In this document: positions 19,990 to 31,870 of the stretch, in pieces
How the letters are laid out: the number at the start of each line of letters is the position of its first letter
Position numbering within the stretch: the first letter of the stretch is position 1
NCBI GenBank assembly: GCA_949752795.1
Contig: OX457061.1
Coordinates: forward strand, 41,634,338-41,698,337
DNA: 64,000 bases
Reading direction: 5' to 3'
From: Hyperoodon ampullatus
Lineage: Eukaryota; Chordata; Mammalia; Artiodactyla; Ziphiidae
The notes under the pieces: model-generated
Told to the model about the DNA's origin: nothing
Databases searched by the model: none
The model's input: only the letters and a program-made list of their open reading frames with translations
Translations under genes and position numbers: made by a program

Positions 19990-21600
19990 TGAATCTAACA
20001 ACATAGCCTCAAAATACAAAAAGCAAAAACTGATACAAGGAAAATTTGACTAATCCCACAAAACCCACTGGGATATTTTAATGTATATAAAAAATGATGA
20101 TTGGTTGAACAGACTTCAAGTTGATAGGAATATAGAAAATATGGATAGGACAATAAAAAGAATATATGTCATTTTCAATTACACATAGGGTATTTATAAA
20201 AATTTACTATGTATAGGTCGCAAAGGAATTGTCTGAAAATTTCAAACAGCAATATCATATGAATAATGGTGTTCCAATTCAATGCAATTAAAGTAGAAAT
20301 GAACAAAAAAAGAGAGTAAAAACAGACACATATATAATGGGAGACTTAGAAATGTACTGCCAAATAATTCATGGGTATATTAACTTCTTATGACTGCTGT
20401 AACCAATTACCACAAACCCGGTGGCATAACCCAATAGAAATATATTTTCTCACAGTTCTGGAGACCGGAATCTTGAAATTAGTATCACTGGGCTGAAATC
20501 AAAAGTATTGTTAGGGCTGTGTTCCTTCTGGAAGCTCCAGGGGAGAACTTGTTCCTTGAATCTTCCAGTTTCCGGTGGCTCTGGACGTTCCAAGGCTTTT
20601 GGTTACATCACTCTACTTTGAGGTCACATTGCCTCCTCCTCTTCTGACCTTGTGGAATCTTTCTCTGCCTCTATCTTGTAAGGATACATGTGATGGCATT
20701 TAGGGGCCACCTGGATGTCCAGGATAATCTCTCCATCTCAAGATCCTTAACTTTGTCACATCTGCATTTTTTTTTTTTTTTTGGTCATATAACATTCACA
20801 GGTTCCAGGGATTAGGATATGAATGTCTTTGGGGGCCATCACTTAGTCTACCACGTGGGTGAAAGAGAAAAATGACAGTTAGAATTGTGAATGACAATAC
20901 AAGTCATGTACATCAAGACTTGTGGAATACAGCAAAAATCATACCTAGAGGCAAATTTATAGCCTTAAATGTGATTTTTTTTAAAAGAACATTTAAAATA
21001 AACAACTTTATTTAACTCAACAAGTTGAATCAGGAATCAAAATACTTCCTTCCAAAAGCAACAGGCCCAGACAAGATTTTGGAAATTTCAAGGAGCAAAC
21101 ATTCCCCATCTTATACAGATCTTTTCAGAGTATAGACCTGAAAAGGTCAGCCACCCACATAGTTTTATCAGGCTAATAGCACTTTGATATGGAAACTAGA
21201 CAGTACAGTACAAGAAAAAACAATTATAGACCAATCTCACTTATAATCATGAATGCAAAAATCCCAGATAAAATACAGCAAATTGAATTTAATAGTTATT
21301 AAAAATATACAATGACAAAGTAAGGTTAATCCCAGGAATTATAAGGCTGGTCAATACTAGAAAATCTCTCAATGCAATACATACCATTAACAGATTAAAG
21401 GAGGAAAATTATATAATCATCTCAGTAGATGCCCCAAAAGCATAAAGTATAAATTCTTCCTCATTCATGATTAAAAAATTAAAAGCATTTAGCAAAGAAG
21501 GACTGGAAAGAAGCCTCTGTAACCTGATGATTGGTGCCCATCAAACACCAACAGCAAACATCATCTATATTAATGGGATTTTAGAAGTTTCCCACCTCAG
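19990..21600 (+). repeat. Old L1 ORF2 fragment, split by an MLT1
   Basis: L1 ORF2 phrases occur before the MLT1 (about 19990-20376) and after it (20861-21600): 'gtggaatacagcaaaaatca', 'gaggcaaatttatagcctta', 'aacaggcccagacaagatt', 'tatagaccaatctcacttat' and 'atcatctcagtagatgcc'. These cover the end of the endonuclease and part of the reverse-transcriptase region. Many stops and indels show it is long dead. Confidence 0.68.
20377..20855 (-). repeat. MLT1 LTR (ERVL-MaLR), antisense
   Basis: Reverse-complement MLT1 blocks are clear: 'taaccaattaccacaaaccc', ggtggcataacccaatagaa, 'ctcacagttctggagacc', 'cacctggatgtccaggataa' and 'acattcacaggttccaggga'. A 5-bp repeat tgggt at 20372-20376 and 20856-20860 fits the short TSD of such LTRs. 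It inserted into the older L1. A T run (20768-20783) lies inside. Confidence 0.86.
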
Positions 21601-21809
21601 ACTAAGGAGAAACTTGCCTGCATTCACTGTTACTTCTTTGGCCTGTCCAGGTTTGGGTGGCTTATGCTAGTTTGTCATTTGCCCTTAGAGTGTTTAGATA
21701 TGCAAGTGCAGTTGGTGAAAGTATCAAAGCATGGCCTGTAGTAGGCTTCTCTTCCTCCATTGTCATGGAGTCCCAGCCAGGCATTCGGTAGCCCAGTTAG
21801 CTCATATTT

Positions 21810-22200
21810 CTTCACATTGTGCGATACGCTGTATGTTCATGTGACTAATTTCTCTGCAGTGGAACACGAGGAAGGGATGTGTAGTACATATGGGTCTGCA
21901 TCTTAAGACATGGGTGTGCCCCTTCCAAACTCTCTGCCCCTTCCCAATGGCTGGAACTTGGAAGTGGCAGTGACCTAGCTTCAACCTTACAGGTGATGAC
22001 AGTCCTGGTAATGATGGAGTAATAGGAAGGAAGGAACTATGTAACCTGATGGACCTTGTGGAACAGAACTTCCCCTCCCATGTGGAATGCTTACATCGGG
22101 GCTAAGTGATAAAGAAATGACAGTATATATTCTTGAAACCGCTGAAGCTTTGTGTCTTTTTGTTACAGCAGCTTGGCCTTACAACCAACAACCAACAATA
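21810..22200 (+). repeat. Interspersed repeat, family unresolved (copy 1)
   Basis: Blocks such as 'tgttcatgtgactaatttc', 'gtgtgccccttcc', 'aaccgctgaagctttgtgtc' and 'ttgttacagcagcttggcc' match the order seen at 23440-23840 ('aagccactgtcactttagg', 'agtagctgaatgttatcc'). I recall this as a common mammalian LTR-like or L1-3'-end repeat but cannot name it safely. No coding capacity is visible. Confidence 0.4.
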
Positions 22201-22269
22201 TGGGAATAATATTAAATACCACATCTGGATGGCAGTTAAGGACTTTGGATCACATGGTGCTATAGACCT

Positions 22270-22425
22270 TCAACAGCATCTTTAACATTTGGTTTCTTTA
22301 AAAAATGCAGAAGAAAATACGTCGGTTTTAAGATGCTAGATTGTAGATCTTCTGATATTTGTTATATAATTTTCTATCCTTTTCTGAAAGTTTGAAATAT
22401 GCAATAATAAAATTGAAAGAAGAAA
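22270..22425 (+). repeat. Old L1 3' tail
   Basis: The end 'tttctgaaagtttgaaatat', gcaataataaaattgaaaga resembles the terminal 3' UTR of old L1M elements. Only the tail is recognisable, so the family call is tentative. Confidence 0.45.
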
Positions 22426-23439
22426 GTGATCAAGGGAATTTATTGCCTACAAATATCTCCTGACTTTAGGATAATTTCAATTCCATCACTCAGTAATGTA
22501 ACCAGGAATTGCTTTATCTTCAACTTTGGTCTGCCTTCCTCTGGATTTTGGCTTCTTCTAAAATGCCCCTCCTGGACGCAAAATAACTACTAGCATCTTC
22601 TTGAATTCATGCTGCCTCATTCATTACAAACAGAAAAGACCATCTTTACCCCCACGTAGGTAAAACATCAAACTTTCATCAAACATGTGTTAAGATTTTA
22701 TTCTTTGTCAAGTACTAGTGACACAGAAATGACTCAGACATTAAGTGGAAAAGTTCAAAATCATCATCTGGACATCCAAAAATATGTATGCTTCTTTCTA
22801 CATAAAGATTGCCTTTTAAAATGTTCATACTCTGCAATTTATGACATGTCCAGCAGCTGACATAGACTTGGTCACCATTCTACCTTACCTAGGCTCTTAT
22901 GTCCATGAACATGAGATGTTTACACTTTCTTTAGTCATTCTCTCTGCTTTGAAAATCATTTCATTTCTTCTCCACTAGGCCAAGTTCTACTGTTTCTTCA
23001 AAGCCCTCCAGTACATCTTTCTAGGGAGCATCAAGAAATAAGATCCATAAGCAAGTAAGTTTCTGGGGTGATTTCTCCCCAGCTACAATGTCATTGCTTA
23101 AGAGTTAGACTTGGTGGATATCACCTTCAAACAAGTTCATTGTTCCCTCCTTTGTGTTCCTATAGCACTCTCTTTACATCATCAGTATGCTACTTAGACA
23201 CATGTAAAAACTAACTATAACACGGCATGATTTCTCTTACACGGGGCTTGTTACTTGAGGATAAGGACTCTTGAATATTCACCTTTAAGTTTTGGCCTTC
23301 TGGATCCTAACAGACACTTGTGGGAGAGAGTGCTGATTGCCTACTCAATATTAGTTCACTTTTTCTTCCTCAATAATAGACTTGTGTTGAATATGTCATT
23401 AGGCTTAGTTAAAAAAAAAAATGTGTCCCATTCTTCCTT
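22426..23439. other. No gene recognised
   Basis: AT-rich sequence. An 82-codon frame at 23255-23503 has no motif and runs into the repeat that follows. No RNA gene or clear named repeat is visible. Confidence 0.35.
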
Positions 23440-23840
23440 CCACATAAAAGTGGTCAATGTGCAAGTAGATGTTTTTGGTAGGACTTCCAGGAAAAATTTT
23501 TAAAAGGGGCTCACTCACCTGGGAGGCAAGCACCCTTCTCCCTTTTCCCCTTTCTTTTGTCTTTCTGTTTAGAATTTGAATGCGATGGTTGAAGCACCAG
23601 CAGCTATCTTGTGATCATGAGTCAACCTTGAAGATATAAGCCATGTATTAAGGGTAGTGAGCAGAAATATAAAAAGTGCAGAAAGATAGAATAACCATGT
23701 AACCACAATTGTGTTGCTGGGTCATCTACCCCTGGACTTTCTTATGTGAAAGAAAAACACATCTCCATCATTTTTAAGCCACTGTCACTTTAGGTTTATA
23801 TTACTAGTAGCTGAATGTTATCCTAACTGTTATAATGCTT
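23440..23840 (+). repeat. Interspersed repeat, family unresolved (copy 2)
   Basis: The order 'ggacttccaggaaaaattt', 'ttctgtttagaatttgaatg', 'cagcagctatcttgtgatca', 'ctggactttcttatgtgaaag' and 'aagccactgtcactttagg' is that of a familiar mammalian interspersed repeat ending in '..agccgaa..taatcctaac'. It is the same family and orientation as 21810-22200. I cannot tell whether it is an LTR or an L1 3' end. Confidence 0.45.
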
Positions 23841-24414
23841 GATAAATGTTTACAATTAAAGTAATGAAGCATAATTTTCAGAAACTTATTCAACACAGGC
23901 AGCCTACACAAAAGGTAGCAAATCATTGGGCTGCAGGCTGAATCCAAAAACAAGTCAGGTTTATTTTTTTTAAGTTGCATTAATGGCCAACATCAGAAAG
24001 CTGAGCAATTTCATATAAACATTTGGATTTCTTCTTATTTAAAATTTAGAAAGTTTAGAAACATGGGGTCCACATTCCTGCTTGGCATGAGTTGCTGAAT
24101 GATGGCTGGCCCTTGGAATGTGGCCAAGGGTCTTTATTTCAGCTGCATCTCAGCCCACCTATCTCCTCTCACCTAAGGGAGCTGCCTAGCCCCTATAGGC
24201 AATTAAATGGGTGACTCCAGATCTTAACTAATGTCAAGTCCCAAGCTGGATTTTCAGCCTCTGATCGAAAGCATACTGTATCATTAGGTATCTACCTTAC
24301 TTTCATAAACACAGCCTATGTGAAGCCTGGCAGTGGGCACTCCTCCAATCATGCAGGTGAAGGGCCAGTATTATATTTGATAGAATGCTTTTTATTGCTC
24401 ACTTTGGTTAGTTC

Positions 24415-24560
24415 AGCGCAGTGCTAGTTGTGAACCAGAATCCCCAAGGAAAAAAAAATTGGAAATGCAGCTCCCAAGCCTCACCAGAGAATTTCTGAAC
24501 CAAAATTCCCTGGGATGGGCCTAAGAATCTAAGAGGCAAATGGACTTGTGGACTAGGGTG
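24415..24560. repeat. MER5-like hAT fragment
   Basis: Phrases 'gaaatgcagctcccaagcctc', 'accagagaatttctgaacc' and 'gggatgggcctaagaatct' resemble the interior of MER5-type elements. Terminal repeats are missing. The stretch 23841-24414 before it shows no gene. Confidence 0.4.
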
Positions 24561-24682
24561 TGGCAACAATGGGACCACCTGGTGCTCAGTTGACCTCCTC
24601 AGTGTATCACAACCACCGGCACCAAAGCCTCATGACTGAGAGACAGGGCCATTTGGGCCATTCTTGAATGATCTATCATTCA

Positions 24683-24683
<1 letters not shown>

Positions 24684-24713
<30 letters not shown>

Positions 24714-24749
24714 ACCTATATCTATCTATCTATCTATCTATCATCTATC
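24684..24749. repeat. (TC)n then (TATC)n microsatellite
   Basis: About 28 bases of TC dinucleotides pass through a short imperfect junction into about 30 bases of the tetranucleotide TATC. It is a compound microsatellite, likely polymorphic. Confidence 0.95.
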
Positions 24750-26411
24750 AAGTTCTTTCTTATAGAAGAAAAATAAAGAGGAAGAGGAGAAGTGGAAAAT
24801 AAAAGGGAAAGAGGAAGGTGAAAATAGAAGGAGAAAGGAGAAGAAGCAATCAGCAGAAGGTAATCAACCAGATGAGGAGGAGACACTAAACCAGGTCACA
24901 GAAGAGCTGTCAGAGGCCCCTTTGATGGTTATGACAAGAGGAAGAAAAAACACAGGGACCACAAGCAGCCATCCCCAAACAGCTGAAGCCCTCTGAAGTT
25001 GGCAGAGGCACCTCTCGAGGTCCTTTCCACAGGTGTTTGTTGAGTGACTAATGTAGGTGATGGGATAGATCAGTGAACAATCTGAGCCACTCTGTTCATG
25101 TCTTGCTTAGGTCCCCAGAGACAGACTGACGATAATCTCACCAGCAAGTAGACTTGTGATGCTCAATGGGGTTAAAATTACTCTCTAAGAAACTGAGATC
25201 AGATCGATGTTAACTATATAGAATCTAAGAAAAATGATCCCTTCATTGCACCACAGTCTAAACTGCCTGATGATGCTTCGGAGGGTAGAGAGTTCTTTGT
25301 GCTTAAATGTCAGCTTTTAGGCAAAACCAGGCATGTTGTAGACAGATGAAATATTGGATGCAGGATTGGGCTAGATGATTTTGTCAAGACTGCCAACCAA
25401 AACTGCCAAGACTGCCAAAACTCGGTCATCTCTTATTTTCAGCCTCCCCTTTTGCAATATCCCATTTCTTCACAGAACTCTCCAGAATCAATGAGAGTTG
25501 ACTCCATGGTGTAAGAGACTGGGTGGCAAGTAAAAGATTTTCCAAATAGTCTTGCAATGGAGTAACCAAAATGAACTATTAGGTAAGTGATCACCTCTCT
25601 CCATGCATTACTCATCATTGTCTAGGTCTTTGGATTAAAAAACATATTTTAAGAGGTGTGTACTTAAGACATAGAGGCACTGGAAGAAAGGGTACGGAGT
25701 GTGTGAATACTCAATACAATAACTATTTGAATGCCCAGATGCTTAAAGCAAGATGACAGTTCCATCTGTGCCATCAAGCACATTGCTACAGTGATCACAA
25801 GAGAAACAGAGAGTTAGAGAGGGTAGAAGCTCCATTTAAGGTCAAAAGTGGCAAAGAGAGCATATTTTAGGATGAAAAACAAATATCCAGTCTTCTGTGC
25901 ATCTTTGCACGACTTACTATTTCAGCAACGGTGGGAAACTTTTAAACCACTTATGTGGGGATCTCCGGTCAGTAATGAACTTTATGTTCACAAGGGAAAT
26001 CTCTTTTCCCAACCTAATGTTTTATGGTCTAAGTCATGATAACTCATTTTTCCCCTAGCAATGTTAGTTTCAAAAGTGTATGGGATTCTATCTGTGTTTC
26101 CCTAAAGTATGGGACCTCCACAAAATCCAGGCTTTTTTATTTCTCCTTAACAACCTGACATGAAAACTAAATGCATAAGAAGTTTGACCTTGTACAAGGG
26201 AAATCTCTTTTGAGTTACGGATGAGGAAAAAAAAAATCTGAAACACAGCAAGGAAAAATTTTCCTCTGAACATTTTCATTTTTCAAAGTGCTGAAATTCC
26301 CAAACCGTTTGATGATTTATCAGCAAGCTCTCTCCCCAACAAAACTTTCTCTTCTAGCATGAAACTAAATATGAGGAATTAAAGGAGATTACCCTCTCTC
26401 CATTTCTCCCT
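24750..26411. other. No gene recognised
   Basis: A purine-rich tract (24765-24850, mainly GAAA/GAGGA) follows the microsatellite. The rest is unassigned single-copy-looking sequence. The frames at 25848-26039 and 26088-26279 have no motif or splice support. Confidence 0.35.
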
Positions 26412-26467
26412 TAGAGAGAGAGAGAGAGAGAGAGTGTGTGTGTGTGTGTGTATGTGTGTGTGTATGT
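26412..26467. repeat. (AG)n then (GT)n microsatellite
   Basis: Eleven or so AG units change directly to GT units with a few AT interruptions. This compound dinucleotide repeat gives a spurious open frame on the minus strand. Confidence 0.95.
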
Positions 26468-27569
26468 ACTTGAGATGATGCAAGAATTCTGCCATTAAAG
26501 ACAGGTCAATGGCACTCCTCTTAAGACTAAGTGCAATTATTTTGGAGACTAGTCTTGCCATTCTAGTAAGACATGCACCCGAGCTCAGCACTTCACCTGA
26601 ACAAAGGATGATCCATCTGCCTTGGGCTCAGTCCAAACTCTCCAACAGTTACAAAGGCCCGCTTGAGTCCTTGTGTCTTCATGGTTGTATTGAATTTCTC
26701 CACACAAGAGACAGGTAGTACAAATCAGAGAAGAAAGGATCTCTATGTGAGCTCGGAATTTTTCTTTATTTCACAGTTAATGGGAAGCCAAAGCCCCAGG
26801 ACACATAGTTCAATGTAGCCAGAGAGAATTTTTTTTCCTGTTGCTGCAGGCAGCAAGACAATGTCTGTAATTTCAATAAATCACTCATTTTCTCTTTTCA
26901 AAGGGGAAACTGATTTTAAAGTTTTATGTATTTCAGGTCTCCCAGCAAAAGCTGGACCTGGGAAAAAAGAAACCTATTTTGGGAGGCTCCCATGAACTCT
27001 ATGGGGTCACAAACCCGCTTTAGGAAATGCTTGTTCCCTGGATAGTAGCCAAAGACATGGCTCCTAAAGTGTCCAAGAGCTTTCAAGGGTGGGAACCCGG
27101 GAGAGGATGATCTGAGAGAACTGAATGGCATGCATTTGGGGAAACTGAGTCACGTAGGGGTCAGAACACGTGATGTAGCAGCCAGGGGAACAGAATGCGT
27201 TTCTGGGACAGAATTTGAACGTTAAGTGCTTGATTTCTACAGGCAAGATCTCTGCTCAGTCTCACGTAATAAGAAAGGAGCAGTGTGTTAAGTACTTTGT
27301 TGGTATATATTCTTTACTTACCTAGGCACTGTAGTTTAGATTCCAATTCATAAAATTAAAAAGAAATATTTATGCTATGTCAAAATCTTTCAGAAGATTT
27401 CTTCTATTAAGGAAGCTGGTTTCCTAGGATGAAAAAATGCCATCTCTGAGGAGCTCTGGGAAATTTTGCAGTGTGCTCCTCAGGCCCTGACAGTGCAGAG
27501 TAGAGCATGACACAGAGAGAAAGGCGTGTGCACATCCTTTATAAGGAGTAAAGGTGACCTTCGGGAGTT
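26468..27569. other. No gene recognised
   Basis: Short overlapping frames at 26509-26718 and 26916-27246 lack motifs. I could not place this stretch in a repeat family and see no RNA gene. Confidence 0.35.
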
Positions 27570-27584
27570 CTGGCATCTTGTTTT

Positions 27585-27798
27585 TTTTGTTTGTTTGTTT
27601 GTTTTTGCGGTATGTGGGCTTCTCACTGTTGTGGCCTCTCCCGTTGCGGAGCACAGGCTCCGGACATGCAGGCTCAACGGCCATGGCTCATGGGCCAAGC
27701 CGCTCCGTGGCATGTGGGATCTTCCCAGACCGGGGCACGAACCCGTGTCCCCTGCATCGGCAGGCGGACTCTCAACCACTGCGCCACCAGGGAAACCC
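27585..27798 (-). repeat. CHR SINE (tRNA-derived)
   Basis: The plus strand begins with a TTTG-repeat tail, then 'gcggtatgtgggcttctcac', and ends 'gcgccaccagggaaacccc'. The TSD ctggcatcttgtttt is perfect at 27570-27584 and 27799-27813. Apart from a few CpG decay changes it matches the other copies, so it is recent. Frames of 74-119 codons here are artefacts. Confidence 0.95.
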
Positions 27799-27813
27799 CT
27801 GGCATCTTGTTTT

Positions 27814-29119
27814 AATCACTGCCTAACTGTCACTCTCTTTCTCCTTTCTTTCCTTGTGCGTGTACCCAATTTTCATTTCACTTAAAATAAAAATTAGAAA
27901 TATGATGACCAGCATGATCAATATTCCTAAGGAATTAAAGTTCCCTGGGAACAGCCATCAACTGATGACTACCTACAGTTGGTATATAAATACCCCAGCT
28001 CCCCTGTCCCTCAGGTGGTTGTTCTACATGGGCTCCTAGAGTTTTCCCAGCAGGATTAAGATCCAGAGACACCCAGTGGAAGCTGATTTAACAGCATACT
28101 CTCTGTGCTTCCCTTACTCGTGTCAATCCCCTGCTCCCTTACTAGTGTATCTTGTTTTTACCTCCCAAACAAACTGCACTTGAATTTTTATCTCAGCATC
28201 ATCTTCTACAGGGACCCAGAGTAAAACACATATATTCTGGGCACTGAAATGTCAACACATACCATCAGGTAATGGCCGTTCCACCCAGGGTTCCCCTGTC
28301 CAACAATGCCTGATGTAGTTCTGCATCATCTTCACAAAGACCTGAGTTACGTGGCTTGGCTGAGTACAAGCTGATGCAGATTTTGCAATGATAGCTATCA
28401 CCATTGTACTAGAGTTTATCTTCAGCATAAACATGTAAACAAGAAAATGATTCTGTGGGACAAGGAGATCAAAATGAGAGCTTCTTTTCATGAGAGGGCC
28501 AGGGAGCTAAGAGAACCAGCTTTACACCTGTCTTGGGCATGTGTGGATTCTTCTTCCCCTCCCTTGTCCTGGTCAGCCCTGCTCTTCTGAGTATCTCTCA
28601 TGTTCTTGCCCTGCTCTGGGTTTTCATTCCCTGTTTCAGGATCTGCAACAATCCTCATCACTCCCCATGGCCAGCTGCAGTGGCCCACAGCCCACTGGAT
28701 GGGCAACAAGCTAATATATTTAATACTATTCATTGATGCTATTTATGAAGACCGTGGAGCCGTGTTTTTCAAGGATTATTTTTAATCCTCACAGTACCTT
28801 GTGAGGTTGTGACTTGCATGCTCTCCCACTCCCCTCTCCTTCCAGGGCCATCTCTGGGAAGGTGAGCTTCTTGCAGAGGACAAAGGAGAGTCACTGAACC
28901 ATTGCTCAAAAACATTTGAGTCACATGATGAAGGAGCCAGGAGGCAGAGACTAACTTACCAATTGCCAATGTCATTCAGACCACCCTCACAGGAAGTGCA
29001 ACAGAGAAGGTAACCAGGGGTATGACCAGAGACAAAAAGCAATTGTATCTTTTCAGAAAAGGTTGTGGTTATTTCAGGGATGACAATCAACCAGTGATCA
29101 CTGACGATAACGATAATTA
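27814..29119. other. No gene; possible MIR scrap
   Basis: Bases 28690-28810 ('taatcctcacagtaccttg', tgaggttgtgac) resemble an antisense MIR, and 28060-28240 may be a worn interspersed 3' end ('cccaaacaaactgcacttg'). Frames at 28252-28785 overlap on both strands and have no motif. Nothing here supports a gene. Confidence 0.38.
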
Positions 29120-29475
29120 CCAATTTCTGAATACCCACTTTATGCCAAGAACTACACCAGATATTCTGATGTTGTCTCTAACCTATGCCTCCCCAACACC
29201 AACCCTAAAAGAAGGATATTTCCTTCCTCTCTCCCACCTCTATCTCTTCCAGTTTCTCTCTCTTTCTCCCTCTCCTTTCTTTCTTTCTTCTTTCCTCCTG
29301 TCCTCCTTCCTTTCTTTCTGTTCCTTTCTTCTTTCTTTGTTTCTTTCACAGTTGAGACTACCAAGACTCTAGGAGGCTGGGTTTATGCGTTCAAGGTCAG
29401 AGCTTCACCATAACAGAGCTGTGACTTGAGCCCAGATGTGTCTGATTCCAAAACCCATGTCCTCCCATGTATTCC
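29120..29475 (-). repeat. MIR SINE, antisense, with a pyrimidine tract inside
   Basis: The left part ('aatacccactttatgccaag', aactacaccagatattctga) and the right part ('ttcaaggtcagagcttcacc', 'tgacttgagcccagatgtg', 'tctgattccaaaacccatg') are both reverse-complement MIR. Between them lies a C/T-rich tract (29218-29350) that seems to have grown within the element. Confidence 0.65.
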
Positions 29476-30469
29476 TTGGAAGATATAAAGCTTCTAAAAA
29501 TATGCACAGATGTCTGGAAAATGCTTTGAAGAAGATGGACATCCAAGCATAGGCCTTTCTAAAATAGAAAGTTAGAGAAATTCTTAAATGGCTAAGTATA
29601 AAAACACAAATTACTGGCTTTTCTGCATTTTAAGTTTTAGGTAATGCATTACAATAGTTATTGAGAACTTATTGAAACAACTAAACTTAAAAAAATGGCA
29701 TTTTCTCTTCTTTTATGGACCACTTATAAATTCACCCACTCACGAAATAGTTGTTGAACAGATATTATGTGTGTGTTTTCTTATAATAACTGATTGTTGT
29801 CTTGCATCTGGAATATTCTGAGTTGAACCACCAACAATGTATTCGAAAAAGAAGTAGTCATTTCTGAAAGAATTATAGCCACACGAGGATCATTTGGCTG
29901 GGAATTTCATCCCTTGCCTTCATTGGTTTGACTAGGAGGCCCAACTCAGGACTGTACAAATACGGATCTGTTTTAAAGTTTCCAGTTACTGCTAGCCATT
30001 TTTCTTTGTTGGACCACCATCTACAGGGTAGTGGGAAGCTCGATAGCTCAGAGAGAGTTGGTCACTCTTTAGTCATATATATAGTAAAACTTAGGGAAAT
30101 TTAAATCCTGAGACTCAGAGCTTCCTTCCAAATAACACTGAGGAGACTTGAAAGCAGCTCCTAGGCCCTGCGGGAGGCAGAGAAGGGTAAGGCCTCTCCC
30201 TCTCTCTCCTTCCCTCTCTCTGCGCCTTTTTCCTTCTCTCTCAACTCAGCACTCCCTCCACACTGGCCCCACCCAGAGAGAAGAGCAGAGAGCATCTGCT
30301 TCTCTTCTTTGTCTCCTGGGGACCTCTCCTTCCTCCCTACCCTTTACTTTGTTTGTCTCAAGCAGTACCTAGATCTCCTTCCTAAAACTGAGTGGAGGAG
30401 TATGTTGCAGGGGAGGAAAACACATAAACAAAACAAAGCAGAATACCCAGAAGGAAAACTCACTGGAAG
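29476..30469. other. No gene recognised
   Basis: A pyrimidine-rich, locally GC-richer patch lies at 30160-30350 (CTCTCC-type repeats). Frames of 74-91 codons at 30148-30584 overlap in both strands and show low-complexity S/L/P-rich content, so I read them as chance. Confidence 0.38.
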
Positions 30470-30625
30470 GTATTTCACAACCACAGTGCCCATTACACTT
30501 ATTTTTTCCACAATCTTCCCTCTTCCTCTTGAATTTAGGGAGTACATCTGTGTTTTTCACCACTCTCCCCGGCACAGTGCCTAGCTTCAAGCAGGCACTC
30601 AATGAACGTTTGTTGAAAGAATGAA
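30470..30625 (+). repeat. L2 LINE 3' end
   Basis: The tail is typical: 'tttttcaccactctccccgg', cacagtgcctagcttcaagc, 'aggcactcaatgaacgtttg' and ttgaaagaatgaa. Only the last 150 bases of the element are present. Confidence 0.68.
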
Positions 30626-31549
30626 AATCAGTGTGAAATACCAGTATGGTCTCGGGTCTCGAAGAAAGTGTACGATCAGGGGAAAAAGGTACATGAACAG
30701 GGCAGAGCTTCCTGCCTTCAATGAAAAAGGACTGAGCACCAACGATGCACCAGACATTGCTGCTTGGGTTCAGTTAGACACAGTGAAGAATCAGGAATGT
30801 TTTCTGTCCTGAGTTGCTGAAACATTGGTGGGATAGGCAATGTAATGGATCACAGTTGTTGTTTTTTTTTTTTTAACTTCCCCAAATCCTAATATAGAAA
30901 TAAGATGTTATAATGTTGTAATAAAAATAATGAGATGGGTACTTTCAGGTACTGGATTTTGTGAGCGAGAGTAGAAATTCTATCAGTTACCTGGGAAATT
31001 CAGAGAGGACATCTCCTCCCTAGTCACACTGAAGGTGAGGAAAGCCATGGATGGTGTTGTCTTCAGCATTCACATGTCAGGAACTAACGTGGCATGTAGT
31101 TTTCTTCACCTGTAAAGTTCTACCTAATAGCTGGGCTTGCCTCAATTTGCAAGGTAGCTATAAAATTATCGAAGTGCTGTGCACATTTAGAGACATTGCA
31201 AAAGACAATATACAGTTTTTTCAGTATTGGGTAATGAGTGGTGATAATTCTCATTGGAAAACTTTGATTTTTTCAGAGACTTAAAGTTGAAATTAGTGAA
31301 ATCAAGTAGTTTTGCTTTGATGCTCTGCTCACTCTATACAAAAATGGACATTCTGCTGGGGAAGGAATAAGTGGCATAACTAGAAATATCTTCTGCTTGA
31401 CCAAATTTTATACCTCGTGGGAACTGCTACGACAGCTTCCAATCTGACAGAAAACTTGGATTCTAAATAGTTTCTCTGCTTGAAGACACAGTGACAAATG
31501 GAAATCACACAAAACTTAGGCCTCAGAATATAAAAAGAATGTGTAGACC
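30626..31549. other. No gene recognised
   Basis: AT-rich unassigned sequence, with a T run at 30858-30873. The frame at 31051-31284 has no family match that I can see. Confidence 0.35.
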
Positions 31550-31870
31550 AACGATGCTCAATATAGTAGCTACTACTCACCTGTGGCTACTGAGTACCTG
31601 AAGCGTGTCCAGCCCAAATTGAGATGTACTGTAGGTACAAAACACACCTTGCATTTCAAAGATGTAATTCTTCCAAAAAGGCAAAATATCTCATTACTAA
31701 CTTTCAATATTTATTACATGTTAAAATAATAATATTTTGATTATATTGGGTTAAATAAATATATCACTAAATTAATTTTACCTGTTTTTCCTTTTTAAAA
31801 TATGACTACTAGAAAATTTAAAGTTACATATGCAGCTTTGCACCATTATCTATTTTTCTGTGCTACTTTA
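31550..31870. mobile_element. hAT-Charlie-like non-autonomous element, decayed
   Basis: It follows a common mammalian element: 'acgatgctcaatatagtagc', 'actcacctgtggctactgag', 'ccaaattgagatgtactgta', 'aaatatctcattactaac', 'tttgattatattgggttaaa' and 'gactactagaaaatttaaag'. The left end resembles the cagtggtgtccaata terminal repeat. The right end is worn away and no safe TSD remains. The exact MER name is uncertain. Confidence 0.62.

Noticed and set aside
24684..24749. Regular repeats checked as a CRISPR-like array
   Set aside because: They are simple di- and tetranucleotide microsatellites without spacers. The DNA is mammalian, so no CRISPR array is expected.
27526..27885. A 119-codon frame and several overlapping frames on both strands
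   Set aside because: They lie over a CHR SINE. Nearly identical frames recur at each SINE copy (12.9, 16.0, 16.5, 44.4 and 45.0 kb), so they are repeat artefacts.
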